From positions 62,001 to 126,000 of the forward strand of contig NZ_JAFFPT010000009.1 in assembly GCF_016918785.1 (NCBI RefSeq): a DNA stretch of 64,000 bases, written 5' to 3'. Each line of letters opens with the position of its first letter. The stretch's first letter is position 1. Below are positions 45,928 through 54,785 of this stretch, one piece after another. This DNA comes from Leptospira ainazelensis (lineage in GTDB: Bacteria; Spirochaetota; Leptospiria; Leptospirales; Leptospiraceae). The position numbers and the translations under genes are program-made. Under the pieces are notes generated by a model. That model was not told the origin of the DNA. It did not search any database and saw only the letters and a program-made list of their open reading frames with translations.

Positions 45928-46356
45928 GGCCTTGCAAGAGATTGAATCTTAATACTGACTCGCTACGACTTAGGATGTATAGTAAGAATCAAATTTCTAT
46001 CTTATTTTGAATTTTGTCTCACTAATCCGAATTCGAACGTTTCCATTTTCAGATAGAATTTCCGGGCCCACCCGAATTTACGAATTTTATAATGATTGAA
46101 AGTGACGCATCAAGTCCGTAGAAAAAGTGCTCCTTTCAAAAAAGATTTTCTCCGGAAATCCGATATACTTCTGATCTCTTCCAAAGATAAGTCCATTTTA
46201 AGAATATAAACTTTTCTTCAACATTCTAAGAACAAAACGTTCAAAATAAAGAATCATATCTCCGTTCTCAGGAATCAAATTCGGCCGAAATCCTTTTACT
46301 TAGACACAAAATCGAATGAGAAAGCGTAAGCCTTTCAAAGACAAGAGGTAAATTTT
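45928..46356. other. 429-bp intergenic region, no gene seen
   Basis: No plausible reading frame, RNA or repeat is found. It presumably holds the promoter of the lipoprotein gene that starts at 46357, which has AGAGG about seven bases before its ATG. Confidence 0.4.
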
Positions 46357-47469
46357 ATGAAGCTCCATTTCTCAAAAACGATCATCGTATCGATAACGAT
46401 CTTCTTATCGGTTCATTGTACTTCGAATAAAAAAGGTCCGGCAGAACCCTCAATGGAAGATCTTTTAGGGTTTTTATTATTGGCTCCGAAATTCAGCATT
46501 TCCGGCGGTTTGAGCGAAACGGGAAAGATTGCTTCGGATAATAGTCAGGCATCCGCAAGTCATATCCACGTTATAACGTCGGATCTTGGGGCAGGATCTC
46601 TTTCCATATCCGATCTAGATGTATTGGCGAGTGTGGCGGATCCAAGAATAGGCTCGATTCTAAAAAGTCCCGTAAAACGATCCGCACAAAGTCGAAGTTT
46701 TTTTACGATCGACGGCGGAAACGGAGGAACGGATGGAAACGGCACATTCGAGATAGCGGGCGACATCAAAGGAGAATCGATTTCCTTTTTTATGATGGAT
46801 CAAACCGTAAGACCGTTTTTAACCTGCCCCATTCAGCAAACATTCGTAAGTACCTTCGAAAATTCTCAAGGTTTTGCCACGGTCGCCGACGGAGGCCAGG
46901 TTGTCATCGATGGATCTCGTAAACCGTTCCCGCCGTCCGGATCGCAATTTATAGGAACGACTCAAATTTCCGGCTCCTTTACGTTTACAGATTACGGAAA
47001 ATTAACAACCGATGATGCTGCCTTTGTTCGGGTTTTAACTCCGGAAGGAGTCTCCGAGATTACTTCACCTTACGACGATCCGAACTTAACTCCTTGTGAA
47101 CAAGCGCAGCAAGCGTTCCATAATGGCGCCAGAATCCTTTCCCGTTATATTATCGTTAAATCGGGAACGGCTGAGATCACGACAAAAACGAGCAGCGTCG
47201 AAAACAAAGACGGTTCCACAACTTACGAAAAGATTACGGATATTCATGCGCCGGAAGGATTGCTGATCGAACGCAGAAATTATCCGGAAAAAATAAACGA
47301 AGTGTTAGAATCCAAATTGGTTCGTTTTGATCACGTTCGTTTTACGAGTAAAGAAACCTCGGACTATTCTTCGATTTTTACATTGAGGATTGATCGCAAA
47401 ATTACTGTGGATGGAGTCATCGACGGAAAAACCGTTCACGAGGAACTGCAAGCAAAGATCGGAAGATAA
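46357..47469 (+). CDS. lipoprotein of unknown function
   Basis: The 370-residue protein has a signal peptide with lipobox VHC (Cys21; FLSVHCTSNKKGP). The mature part is soluble and beta-rich, with a Gly/Asp-rich tract (TIDGGNGGTDGNGTF) at about 115-130 and two cysteines (TCPIQQ and TPCEQAQQ) that may pair. The C-terminal portion has DGSTTYEKITDIHAPEG and a strand-rich end. I recognise no family. It is flanked by long intergenic regions and seems monocistronic. Location is probably the outer membrane or periplasm. Confidence 0.7.
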   Translation: MKLHFSKTIIVSITIFLSVHCTSNKKGPAEPSMEDLLGFLLLAPKFSISGGLSETGKIASDNSQASASHIHVITSDLGAGSLSISDLDVLASVADPRIGSILKSPVKRSAQSRSFFTIDGGNGGTDGNGTFEIAGDIKGESISFFMMDQTVRPFLTCPIQQTFVSTFENSQGFATVADGGQVVIDGSRKPFPPSGSQFIGTTQISGSFTFTDYGKLTTDDAAFVRVLTPEGVSEITSPYDDPNLTPCEQAQQAFHNGARILSRYIIVKSGTAEITTKTSSVENKDGSTTYEKITDIHAPEGLLIERRNYPEKINEVLESKLVRFDHVRFTSKETSDYSSIFTLRIDRKITVDGVIDGKTVHEELQAKIGR

Positions 47470-47771
47470 AGGAAAGAATTGGGATTCTATTTTAGATCGA
47501 TTCCGTTTCTCAAAAGAGTTTCAACATCGAAACAAAAAAATGAAACGTTCTCTGGAAGGAATCCCTTTATCTTAGGAAATAACTTCTCAAACAATCACAG
47601 TTGTTCAGGAAGAATTCAGAACTTTCAAGATCAAAGCCGGATCGTCTTAAAAGAGAATCCCTCAAGTTCTCATTTGTGCGAAATCTTGAGAACACGATCC
47701 AAAAAAATTCTCAAGCGCATTCAGAATATAGTATGTAAATTTAGAAAAACGGAAGATTCCTCAGAACATTC
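47470..47771. other. 302-bp region between convergent genes, nothing recognised
   Basis: A 100-codon plus-strand frame crosses this stretch (47479-47781), but it starts without a ribosome-binding site, is rich in Ser, Asn, Arg and Lys, and shows no domain; it is not called. No strong terminator hairpin is seen despite the convergent arrangement. Confidence 0.35.
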
Positions 47772-48959
47772 TTATTCGTGAAGAAAGGAATAGATTCTAT
47801 CCCATACCTTCGGGTCGTTTAACAAAGAAGAATGCTCAGCATCGGAAAGAAAACTTTTGTAAACGATTTCATCGGGAGGAATCGAACTCGTAAACGTAAC
47901 CCTTCCGTCGCCGGGCGCTCTCACTGCATTCTTAAAATCCCAAAGCCAATGATCCGGATTTTTTTCGGGTTTCAAAACCCGCATCGTTGGTCGATTCTGA
48001 GCGTGAACTACAAGAACCGGAGGATACTGAGTTCCTTTTTTAGGATCGAGAGAATTTCGAAACGCTAGAGCTAAATCCAATCTCGACTGAAACTCTTTCA
48101 AAGAAGGCGGAGGTTCGCAATGGGCTTCGTGAGAATACGGCCCCAACTCATACTTCTCCCAATCGGAAGCATTAAAAAAACGGAATGTAATATTTTTATC
48201 ATCTGCGTCTTTGATCAATTCCTTCGTATCAAAACTTCCCTCCCTCGGGAAAAAAGTATAAACCGAAATAAAACTGGAGACGACACAAGCGCTCGTAATC
48301 TCGGGATTGAGTCCGGTGGAAACTCCGGAAACCAGGTCTTCCATAAATCCGATTCCGCCGCGAAAGGGAACGCCGACAAAGATCAACTTCGAAGCTAAGT
48401 TCGGTTTACGATTGATAACGGAAAGGACAAGGTTTCCTCCGTTGCTATGACCGACAAGAACGGGCGCGACTCCTGCGTTTTCTTTCTGAACCTTTTCTAA
48501 AAAAGTCTCGAGCGCGGATGAAGATTCTCCGTTGTCCTTTCTCCAATCGTACGGAAATACGTATGGTTTAATTCTTTCGGAAGTGGAAAGCCATTGCAAC
48601 CAAGGTTGATACACTTTTACATCGATCAAAAAAGGAATGAGAGTAACGGATGACAAGACGCCGCCGACTTGAACGTCATCTTTCTTTTTCAGAGTCAAAT
48701 CGGGAGCCGTAAAATTCAAAGCCTGCCAGGGTGTAAGCCAAATCGGATCCAAAGAACCAGATTCGGTTTTTTGAAAAAGTTCGGAACCTTTATAACCGGG
48801 AACAAAAACGAGAGGAATCCGCATCGCAACCATGGAATGACCCCGAAGAGATCCGTCTTCATCGAACAAACCGGGACCAAAATTTTGTTCCTTCCGGCCG
48901 GAGCAAAATAAAAACAAAAGTAGAATCAAACTCTTTGCGGTGTATGTCGGTAATTTCAC
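47772..48959 (-). CDS. LCAT-like lipase/acyltransferase, probable lipoprotein
   Basis: The 395-residue alpha/beta hydrolase resembles the lecithin:cholesterol acyltransferase family. The signal peptide ends with FLFC (near Cys19), suggesting lipidation. The oxyanion region is PLVFVPGYKGSELF, the nucleophile elbow GHSNGG has Ser172, a likely catalytic Asp is in APGDGRVTF and His in DAEHSSLLNDP near the C-terminus. The family acts on phospholipids or lipid esters; the substrate here is unknown. It is divergent from a second alpha/beta hydrolase gene 140 bases away. Confidence 0.82.
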   Translation of the reverse strand: MKLPTYTAKSLILLLFLFCSGRKEQNFGPGLFDEDGSLRGHSMVAMRIPLVFVPGYKGSELFQKTESGSLDPIWLTPWQALNFTAPDLTLKKKDDVQVGGVLSSVTLIPFLIDVKVYQPWLQWLSTSERIKPYVFPYDWRKDNGESSSALETFLEKVQKENAGVAPVLVGHSNGGNLVLSVINRKPNLASKLIFVGVPFRGGIGFMEDLVSGVSTGLNPEITSACVVSSFISVYTFFPREGSFDTKELIKDADDKNITFRFFNASDWEKYELGPYSHEAHCEPPPSLKEFQSRLDLALAFRNSLDPKKGTQYPPVLVVHAQNRPTMRVLKPEKNPDHWLWDFKNAVRAPGDGRVTFTSSIPPDEIVYKSFLSDAEHSSLLNDPKVWDRIYSFLHE

Positions 48960-49099
48960 GATACAAACTTTGTGGATCGAAGAAAGTTTGTCTATGGTAA
49001 AAACTTTTTCCTCTTTTGAGCGAATCGTATTCTTTTGGAAAAGCGATTCGTTTCTCTTTTTGACTTGTCAACCGGAAGCGTCCTGCTTCTGATTGAGGG

Positions 49100-50977
49100 A
49101 TGAATTCGTATTGTAAGATTCTTTTAAGAATTTGGATTCTTCTTGGATCTTTTGTCCTCTTTGATTGTGCGACTTACTCGAGAACCAACTATTCCCAGTT
49201 CGAACAGGAAAAGTTAGTCAACATAAGCGGAGTTTCTTCGAACAAACTCAGTCTTCTTACGATGCGTTATCTCAAGAGCAACGATCTCGACGAGAAGTTC
49301 GAGGATTCTCCCTTGGTCGTAATCTACGACTTGGACAATCGTCTTCTCGCATATAAGTCCAGAGAACTCGCTTACTATCTTTCGGAACTTTGTTATCTCG
49401 CCGGAAATTCTTTGGATACGGAAGATCCCCAGTTTGCGAAAATGTATGCGTCAGCATTAGTATATTCTTATACATATCTTTTTGATTCGAAAGCGACGCC
49501 GGCGCCGGATCCGTTTTCCGCGGAGTTCCGTTTTGCGCTTCTTACATACAATCGCTCCTTAGCGCAGTTGGTCCGTTATGCGAAGAAGAATCGAAAATTG
49601 GCGAAAGTCACCGATCTAAATCTTCCCCTCATCCGAGGAAGTCTTGTGATGGACGGAGCCGAGGTGGAAACTTCCTGGACTCCGCAAAATTTTTTACAGA
49701 TCGAAGTCGCTTACGATTATAGAACGAAGGGATTTTCGAACCACATCAGCAAATACGGAATCGGAACACCTCTGATTCTCATCCGAAAATTTCCGGAAAA
49801 CGAACCTCAAAAAAGAATCCAATACGAGTTTATCAACGGAGTCGGACAAGCCTATCCGGGAACCGCGTTTGTAAGTCTGGAAGAATCCTATCTCGGAAAC
49901 AGAGACTTGATGAATCTAAAAGCGAAGATTCACGTCTTTGATCCCGTCTTTCGGGATAGAATCGAATTTGAAGGAATGAGTCTTCCGATGGAAAGTGATA
50001 CCACCACTCCGCTCGCTTATATGCTGACGATCGCACAAAAGCGGGACAGTTTGCTTGCGATCTTCGACGGAGAGACAAGCATTTCGAGAAAGGGGCTTTA
50101 TCTGGTTTATCCTTATCGTAAGGATAAAATACCAGTAGTCTTTTTACACGGACTCGCTTCTTCTCCGTTTATATGGTTTCCGATGATCAACGAACTTCTC
50201 GCGGACCCAGCCATCAAGGAAAAATATCAATTTTGGGTGTATTGGTATCCTACCGTAAATCCGATGCTGCTTTCCGCGGCGGACTTTAGAGATACGTTAT
50301 ATGATTTGAGAAAGGTCTACGATCCGAACCGCGAACATAAAAGTTTCGATCAAATGGTTTTAGTAGGTCACAGTATGGGAGGACTGATCGCGAAGTTGGC
50401 CGTAACAAAGGGAAAAAAAGAAGAATGGATGACCGCCGCAAAAGTTCCCAACTCCGCTTATGAATCGATGAGCGACGAGTACAAAAAGGAAATCAATCGA
50501 GTATTCGATTTTGATCCCGTGCCTTTTGTAAAAAGGGCAATCTTTATCGCAACTCCGCACAGAGGATCCAGTTTGGCGGAAGGAATATTAGGAACGATCG
50601 CAAGATTTCTTTTTATTCTTCCCAAGGAAGTCGCAAAAAAATTCGAAGAAGGTTATAAATTTCTGATCGTAAACCACAAGGAAGGAGATTTGGTTCCCGG
50701 AGTTTACGGAGTCGACGGACTCGCGCCGAAAAGTCTTTTTATGAAAGTTACGGGGGAATACAAACCGCTAGTAAAATTCCATTCTATCATCGGAAATTCC
50801 AAACTTGCGGATCTGGACTGGATCAGCGATTCGGTCGTTCCTTACGAAAGTTCGCATCTTGAACACCCCGAATCGGAATTACTCATTCAGTCCGAACATT
50901 CGGTCCAGAATCACCTTCCCACTTTTTTGGAGGTAAAAAGGATTCTAAACGAACACGTAAAAGCGGGAACTCCTTAG
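49100..50977 (+). CDS. alpha/beta hydrolase lipoprotein
   Basis: The 625-residue protein has a lipoprotein signal (WILLGSFVLFDC, Cys23), a unique N-terminal region of about 320 residues with beta strands, and a C-terminal alpha/beta hydrolase domain. The oxyanion block is IPVVFLHGLASSPF, the nucleophile elbow GHSMGG has Ser425, then IATPHRGSSLAEG, a later Asp in WISDSVVPYESSH and a His in SEHSVQNH are candidates for the rest of the triad. It resembles PGAP1/lipase-like enzymes. The long N-terminal part may control access or location. The substrate is unknown. Confidence 0.82.
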   Translation: MNSYCKILLRIWILLGSFVLFDCATYSRTNYSQFEQEKLVNISGVSSNKLSLLTMRYLKSNDLDEKFEDSPLVVIYDLDNRLLAYKSRELAYYLSELCYLAGNSLDTEDPQFAKMYASALVYSYTYLFDSKATPAPDPFSAEFRFALLTYNRSLAQLVRYAKKNRKLAKVTDLNLPLIRGSLVMDGAEVETSWTPQNFLQIEVAYDYRTKGFSNHISKYGIGTPLILIRKFPENEPQKRIQYEFINGVGQAYPGTAFVSLEESYLGNRDLMNLKAKIHVFDPVFRDRIEFEGMSLPMESDTTTPLAYMLTIAQKRDSLLAIFDGETSISRKGLYLVYPYRKDKIPVVFLHGLASSPFIWFPMINELLADPAIKEKYQFWVYWYPTVNPMLLSAADFRDTLYDLRKVYDPNREHKSFDQMVLVGHSMGGLIAKLAVTKGKKEEWMTAAKVPNSAYESMSDEYKKEINRVFDFDPVPFVKRAIFIATPHRGSSLAEGILGTIARFLFILPKEVAKKFEEGYKFLIVNHKEGDLVPGVYGVDGLAPKSLFMKVTGEYKPLVKFHSIIGNSKLADLDWISDSVVPYESSHLEHPESELLIQSEHSVQNHLPTFLEVKRILNEHVKAGTP

Positions 50978-50993
50978 AACCCGCATTAGAATA

Positions 50994-51695
50994 TTATTTT
51001 TTTCTTAACTCTTCCGCTTTATCGATACATCTCTGACGGTTTTCCAACATCGCCTTTTCGACCGCCAGACGCGCTTCTTCAAAACCTTTTTCATCCAGTT
51101 GTCTCGGAATCAAAATCGGTTCTCCGTAAGAGACGACAAACGTAGTAAACGGTTTCGGAATTCTATGCTTATCCCAGGATCTTTCGGCGATCCATTGACG
51201 CGTGCATTCGTAGTGAAACGGAACGATGGGAACCTGAGAAACCTGACCACAGGCGATCAGACCGGGCTGAACCACGAGCGCAGGCCCTCTCGGTCCGTCG
51301 GGTGTGATAGCCGCAGGAAGATTTTTTTTAAGATGAACGATAAGAGCTTTCAGAGCTTTGGATCCGCCCTTGGAAGAACTTCCTCGAATGCTATAATTAT
51401 CGAAACGGTGAACGACTTCGTTGATAAAATCTCCGTCCTTGGATTCGGAAATCAAAACGGCGACGCCCGCCTTACGATTCAGGTAAGGAGAATAAAGAAC
51501 GTTGGTATGCCAGATCGAAAGGATATAAGGTTTTTTTTCTTTGCGGAGTTTGTCCAAACTTCCGTCTCCGATGTTGACTCTTCGCGAAGTAAAACCGATC
51601 AGTCTTTGAAGATTGACCACGAGAAAAGGAATCAACCAAACCAGAAATTTTCTTTTGAACGATTGTTTTTCGTCTAACTTAGAATTTTCTTCCAT
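50994..51695 (-). CDS. DUF374 lysophospholipid acyltransferase-like protein
   Basis: The 233-residue protein has one N-terminal hydrophobic segment ([19 protein letters not shown]) and the DUF374/LPLAT fold. The acyltransferase His-containing block is [11 protein letters not shown], followed by [13 protein letters not shown], then [15 protein letters not shown] and the strongly conserved [10 protein letters not shown]. Members are thought to transfer acyl chains to lipid A precursors or other lipids at the inner membrane; the acceptor is unknown here. It is convergent with the hydrolase gene, with only 16 bases between the stops. Confidence 0.85.
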   Translation of the reverse strand: MEENSKLDEKQSFKRKFLVWLIPFLVVNLQRLIGFTSRRVNIGDGSLDKLRKEKKPYILSIWHTNVLYSPYLNRKAGVAVLISESKDGDFINEVVHRFDNYSIRGSSSKGGSKALKALIVHLKKNLPAAITPDGPRGPALVVQPGLIACGQVSQVPIVPFHYECTRQWIAERSWDKHRIPKPFTTFVVSYGEPILIPRQLDEKGFEEARLAVEKAMLENRQRCIDKAEELRKK

Positions 51696-51761
51696 GTAAC
51701 ACGAGATTTTTTTGAATTCGAAAATCCATCACCTCTTTTTTAGAATCCGATTCGACACAAA

Positions 51762-52181
51762 TCAAGGATAGATTTCACGGGAATCGTATAAGGATACAAA
51801 CTCCTTATTCCTAGGAAAAAGAATCAGAATTCCGAAAAAGAAAATTCCCATTCCGATCCAATGAATCGGATCCGCGAAGATAAAATAAAAAACTCCGTTG
51901 ATCGTATAACCGAAATCCAAAAAGATAACCGATAAAATCTTAGATTGAGAATAGGAATTAAATTTGTCTTTGAGTTCCAAGTTCTCCTGAATCAATTTTT
52001 TCTTCGCAAAAAAAAGAGGGACATACCAAGCGACGGGTAACAAGAACATGCTTGCACCCAGAACAAAACCGCTCAAATCTTTGGAACGATTTCCGGATAC
52101 ATTGGCTGAAAGAACAAACACGACTCCGAATAGGATTAAGGAGAAAACAAGAGCGAGGTAAGTGATTTTTAAGTTTTTCAT
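51762..52181 (-). CDS. small four-helix integral membrane protein
   Basis: The 139-residue product consists mostly of transmembrane helices: ITYLALVFSLILFGVVFVLS, VLGASMFLLPVAWYVPLFF, ILSVIFLDFGYTINGVFYF and WIGMGIFFFGILILF. A short basic loop follows the second helix. No family is recognised and no catalytic residues are apparent. It lies upstream of the acyltransferase gene on the same strand, 66 bases away, so co-transcription is possible. Confidence 0.65.
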   Translation of the reverse strand: MKNLKITYLALVFSLILFGVVFVLSANVSGNRSKDLSGFVLGASMFLLPVAWYVPLFFAKKKLIQENLELKDKFNSYSQSKILSVIFLDFGYTINGVFYFIFADPIHWIGMGIFFFGILILFPRNKEFVSLYDSREIYP

Positions 52182-52489
52182 CGGTTTTTTCCATAGTAGA
52201 AGAAGAACAAGAAATATATTTCCAAAAAATACTTTGTCAAGATATTACAAAAGAAGAACATTCGATTCTGTATAGAATCGAAATCTGCTCCGGACTTTTT
52301 GTCATCGAGAGGCCCGAGGGCGGTTTTGGGAAACACCGTCCCAAATTCTTATACGATTTCGCTCAATCGTTCGATAAAAAAGAAATCTGAGTTCCCAAAC
52401 TAATGTAAAATTTGAAAGAATCAAAAATTCAGTCGACTGGAGACAAAAGTTTTTATACAGAGTTTGAAACAAAAAATAGGTTTATTATT
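52182..52489. other. 308-bp divergent intergenic region
   Basis: It separates divergent genes and should hold both promoters. It contains an inverted repeat CGATTC-TGTATA-GAATCG near 52263 and an imperfect GC-rich stem (GGGCGGT with ACCGTCCC) near 52319. Neither is a recognised element. No gene is seen; the in-frame extension of the BASS gene into 52412-52489 is regarded as leader. Confidence 0.4.
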
Positions 52490-53356
52490 ATGGAATCCAA
52501 TTTGCTAACTGCCGTGTTTCTTCCGCTCGCGTTAGGAATCATCATGCTCGGTATGGGGATGTCTCTGACGATCGACGACTTCAAAAGAATTTTTATCCTT
52601 CCGAAAGCAGCACTGACGGGGCTCACCTTACAGTTGTTACTCCTACCCGTTGCGGGATGGGTCATCGCGGACTTCTCGGGTCTTCCGGGGGAATTGGCGG
52701 TGGGTCTGATGTTGCTCGCGATCTGTCCTGGCGGAGCCACTTCCAACCTGATCACTCACCTTGCAAAAGGAGACGTCGCCCTTTCCATCACGTTAACCGC
52801 AATCACGAGTTGTGTTACCGTCGTTTCCATTCCTATCCTACTCAATCTTTCAATGCACCATTTTTTGGGAAGCGGTCAAATGATCGAACTCAACGTTCCT
52901 CAGACGATCCTGCAGATTTTTTTAATCACGGTTCTTCCGGTTTCGATCGGGATGATTCTAAACTCCAAAAAACCGGATCTCTCTAAAAAGTTCGAAAAAT
53001 CCGTAAAAATTCTTTCCGGAGTCTTTTTAGTTTTGATCATAGCCGGAGCGATCGTAAGAGAAAGACAGAACATCATTCCGTTTTTTATCAAGGTCGGACC
53101 TGCCGCATTAGCGCTCAATTTAGTAACGATGGTTCTCGGATTTTTAGGAGCCACTTTGATGAGAGTAACAAAGGCTCAAAGAACTTCGATCACGATCGAA
53201 GTAGGGATTCAGAACGGAACCTTGGGAATTGCAATCGCGTCTTCGATTCTGAATAACGCCGCGATGGCGGTTCCTTCCGCAATTTACAGTTTGATCATGT
53301 TTGCAACCGGAGCGATTTTTTCGGTTTGGATGCATAGAATTCCGGACGAAACGTAA
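52490..53356 (+). CDS. BASS-family transporter (bile acid:sodium symporter type)
   Basis: With the ATG at 52490 the protein is 288 residues and begins with a transmembrane helix (LLTAVFLPLALGIIMLGMGM). About nine or ten helices follow. Hallmarks of the BASS/SBF fold are LTIDDFKRIF near the N-terminus, LLAICPGGATSNLITHLAKG and ALSITLTAITS, then the C-terminal EVGIQNGTLGIAIAS. These proteins exchange organic anions with Na+; substrates in bacteria range from bile-acid-like to small keto acids. A longer in-frame start at 52412 adds a polar leader and was not used. Confidence 0.85.
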   Translation: MESNLLTAVFLPLALGIIMLGMGMSLTIDDFKRIFILPKAALTGLTLQLLLLPVAGWVIADFSGLPGELAVGLMLLAICPGGATSNLITHLAKGDVALSITLTAITSCVTVVSIPILLNLSMHHFLGSGQMIELNVPQTILQIFLITVLPVSIGMILNSKKPDLSKKFEKSVKILSGVFLVLIIAGAIVRERQNIIPFFIKVGPAALALNLVTMVLGFLGATLMRVTKAQRTSITIEVGIQNGTLGIAIASSILNNAAMAVPSAIYSLIMFATGAIFSVWMHRIPDET

Positions 53357-53705
53357 GAATTTTTTTAAAAAACTACGACGGATTTGATCGAAATCGTTTT
53401 GTCTTCGATGATAAAAGTTCTTTGCTAAACCCGGAGACAAAACGATCCATTCCAATTTTAGAATATACTTTCTTACGGGGAAACTATAGCGCAAAATTAT
53501 TTGAAAATGAAAATCCGATTCCAGTCAGAAAAACCTCGAAGAACACCCGGAAAAAAATTCAATCTTTTTTCTTTGGAGATATTTGTTCCTACAAAGTGTT
53601 TTTCTCTTAAAAAATACTTGAAATCGGACTTCAAGTCCACAACTGGAATTATGGGAGATCCTTAACTTTCAATATCCTGAAATTCGATAAAATTTTCTTT
53701 TTTAC
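53357..53705. other. 349-bp intergenic region, no gene seen
   Basis: No supported gene, RNA or repeat is found. The stretch is AT-rich toward the right, where the promoter of the metzincin-like lipoprotein gene is expected. Confidence 0.35.
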
Positions 53706-54470
53706 TTGGAAAATTTATCCAAAAAGATCATAAAAGCGAAAGTGATCGTAACTCGTAAATCCAACGACGAAAAAGTTTTTCCGCAAAAACCCTTCGCAAA
53801 AATTCTTCTCTTACTTTGTATCTTCACTTTTTCGTGTACGACGGTCGGTTTTCACCGAACTTCGATTCGGGAAAAAATCGATTTCGGAAAGGAAGAAACT
53901 CTCAAACTTTGCGTCTGGAAGGACAAAAAAGTTTCCAATGATGAATTGGAAGAACTGATCGGAACCTGGAACGAAGAATTAAAACTTTATAAAATCAAAG
54001 TTTTGTTAAGCGAAGTCAAAGAATGGGAACGTCCCGGTTGGACGGGTTCCGCGATCATGGATCAGATTTTCGCCGCGGATCTTCCCATGTCCTGCGACCG
54101 GCTTCTCGCCGTTGCCGGTGGAAAGTTAAGCGACACCGCATTCGAACTCGTCGGATTGTTCTTTGCCTTTTTCGGAATTCCGAGCTTTCAAATTTTGGGC
54201 GCCGTCGAAACCAAAACCGGAACCAGAGGTTATATACTCGGACAAACTCGAACGCTTTCTCATTGGTTGTCGGGAGGAGCCGAAGGAACCTTGATTCACG
54301 AAGGATATCATCTTCTGGGATGCGGGCATTCTTTTTTTCTAAGCAAATGTTATCTACAAATTCAAAAAGTAAAAGAACTCAAACGTAAAAATGCGGAACA
54401 AGGAGAACCATTCTTTCCATCGGTCGACGAGGAAGGACGGATTTTTATTAAGAATCCTTGGCATTCTTAA
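53706..54470 (+). CDS. metzincin-like zinc metallopeptidase lipoprotein
   Basis: The protein of up to 254 residues has a hydrophobic signal segment (AKILLLLCIFTFSC) with a lipobox-like FSC around Cys44. The C-terminal half carries HEGYHLLGCGH (His198 to His208), a full HExxHxxGxxH metzincin zinc-binding motif, followed by a cysteine (SKCYLQI) as in archaemetzincin-like proteins. A Met-turn is not evident. It is probably anchored facing the periplasm or outside. The start is uncertain: TTG at 53706 gives a long pre-region, and a GTG at 53739 would give a more normal signal length. No partner gene is apparent. Confidence 0.72.
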   Translation: MENLSKKIIKAKVIVTRKSNDEKVFPQKPFAKILLLLCIFTFSCTTVGFHRTSIREKIDFGKEETLKLCVWKDKKVSNDELEELIGTWNEELKLYKIKVLLSEVKEWERPGWTGSAIMDQIFAADLPMSCDRLLAVAGGKLSDTAFELVGLFFAFFGIPSFQILGAVETKTGTRGYILGQTRTLSHWLSGGAEGTLIHEGYHLLGCGHSFFLSKCYLQIQKVKELKRKNAEQGEPFFPSVDEEGRIFIKNPWHS

Positions 54471-54507
54471 AATTTGTTTTATTTCATTACATCCGTCCCT
54501 TTCGAGG

Positions 54508-54766
54508 ATATCCTTACCCACAAAGTTGTTTGAATCTTAAGAAAAATCTGTCGTAACAACGACAATTCTCCGTAAAACGAAAGCCCCGCCCTGAAATTTT
54601 GGGTGGAGGGGCGGGTGGTGGAAGCCTCCGGGAATTTTCCTATATCACAGAATTATAATTTTGCAAGGAATATTCTCTCTCAGAGCTTTCGTAGGAACTC
54701 CTACAAAAAATCTTACAGGGATCCTTCTTCATTCTAAATAGCTTTAAAACTTGTGGGTAAGGTTAT
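54508..54766. repeat. MITE-like element, copy C (complete, with flanking duplication)
   Basis: This copy is about 255 bp. Its ends are inverted repeats: CCTTACCCACAA at 54512-54523 and TTGTGGGTAAGG at 54751-54762, extending to 15 of 16 matching bases. It contains the same internal core as copies A, B and D. The 12-base sequence CCTTTCGAGGAT occurs on both sides, at 54498-54509 and 54768-54779, consistent with a target-site duplication. No transposase is encoded, so it would depend on an element elsewhere. Confidence 0.85.
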
Positions 54767-54785
54767 GCCTTTCGAGGATGGGTTT

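Noticed and set aside
47479..47781. 100-codon plus-strand frame between convergent genes
   Set aside because: No ribosome-binding site, Ser/Arg/Asn/Lys-rich random-like composition, runs into the end of the LCAT-like gene.
54753..54785. GTG or ATG starts for the EamA gene within the repeat end
   Set aside because: These codons lie in the terminal repeat or its junction; the ATG at 54786 has GAGG at good spacing and begins close to the first helix.
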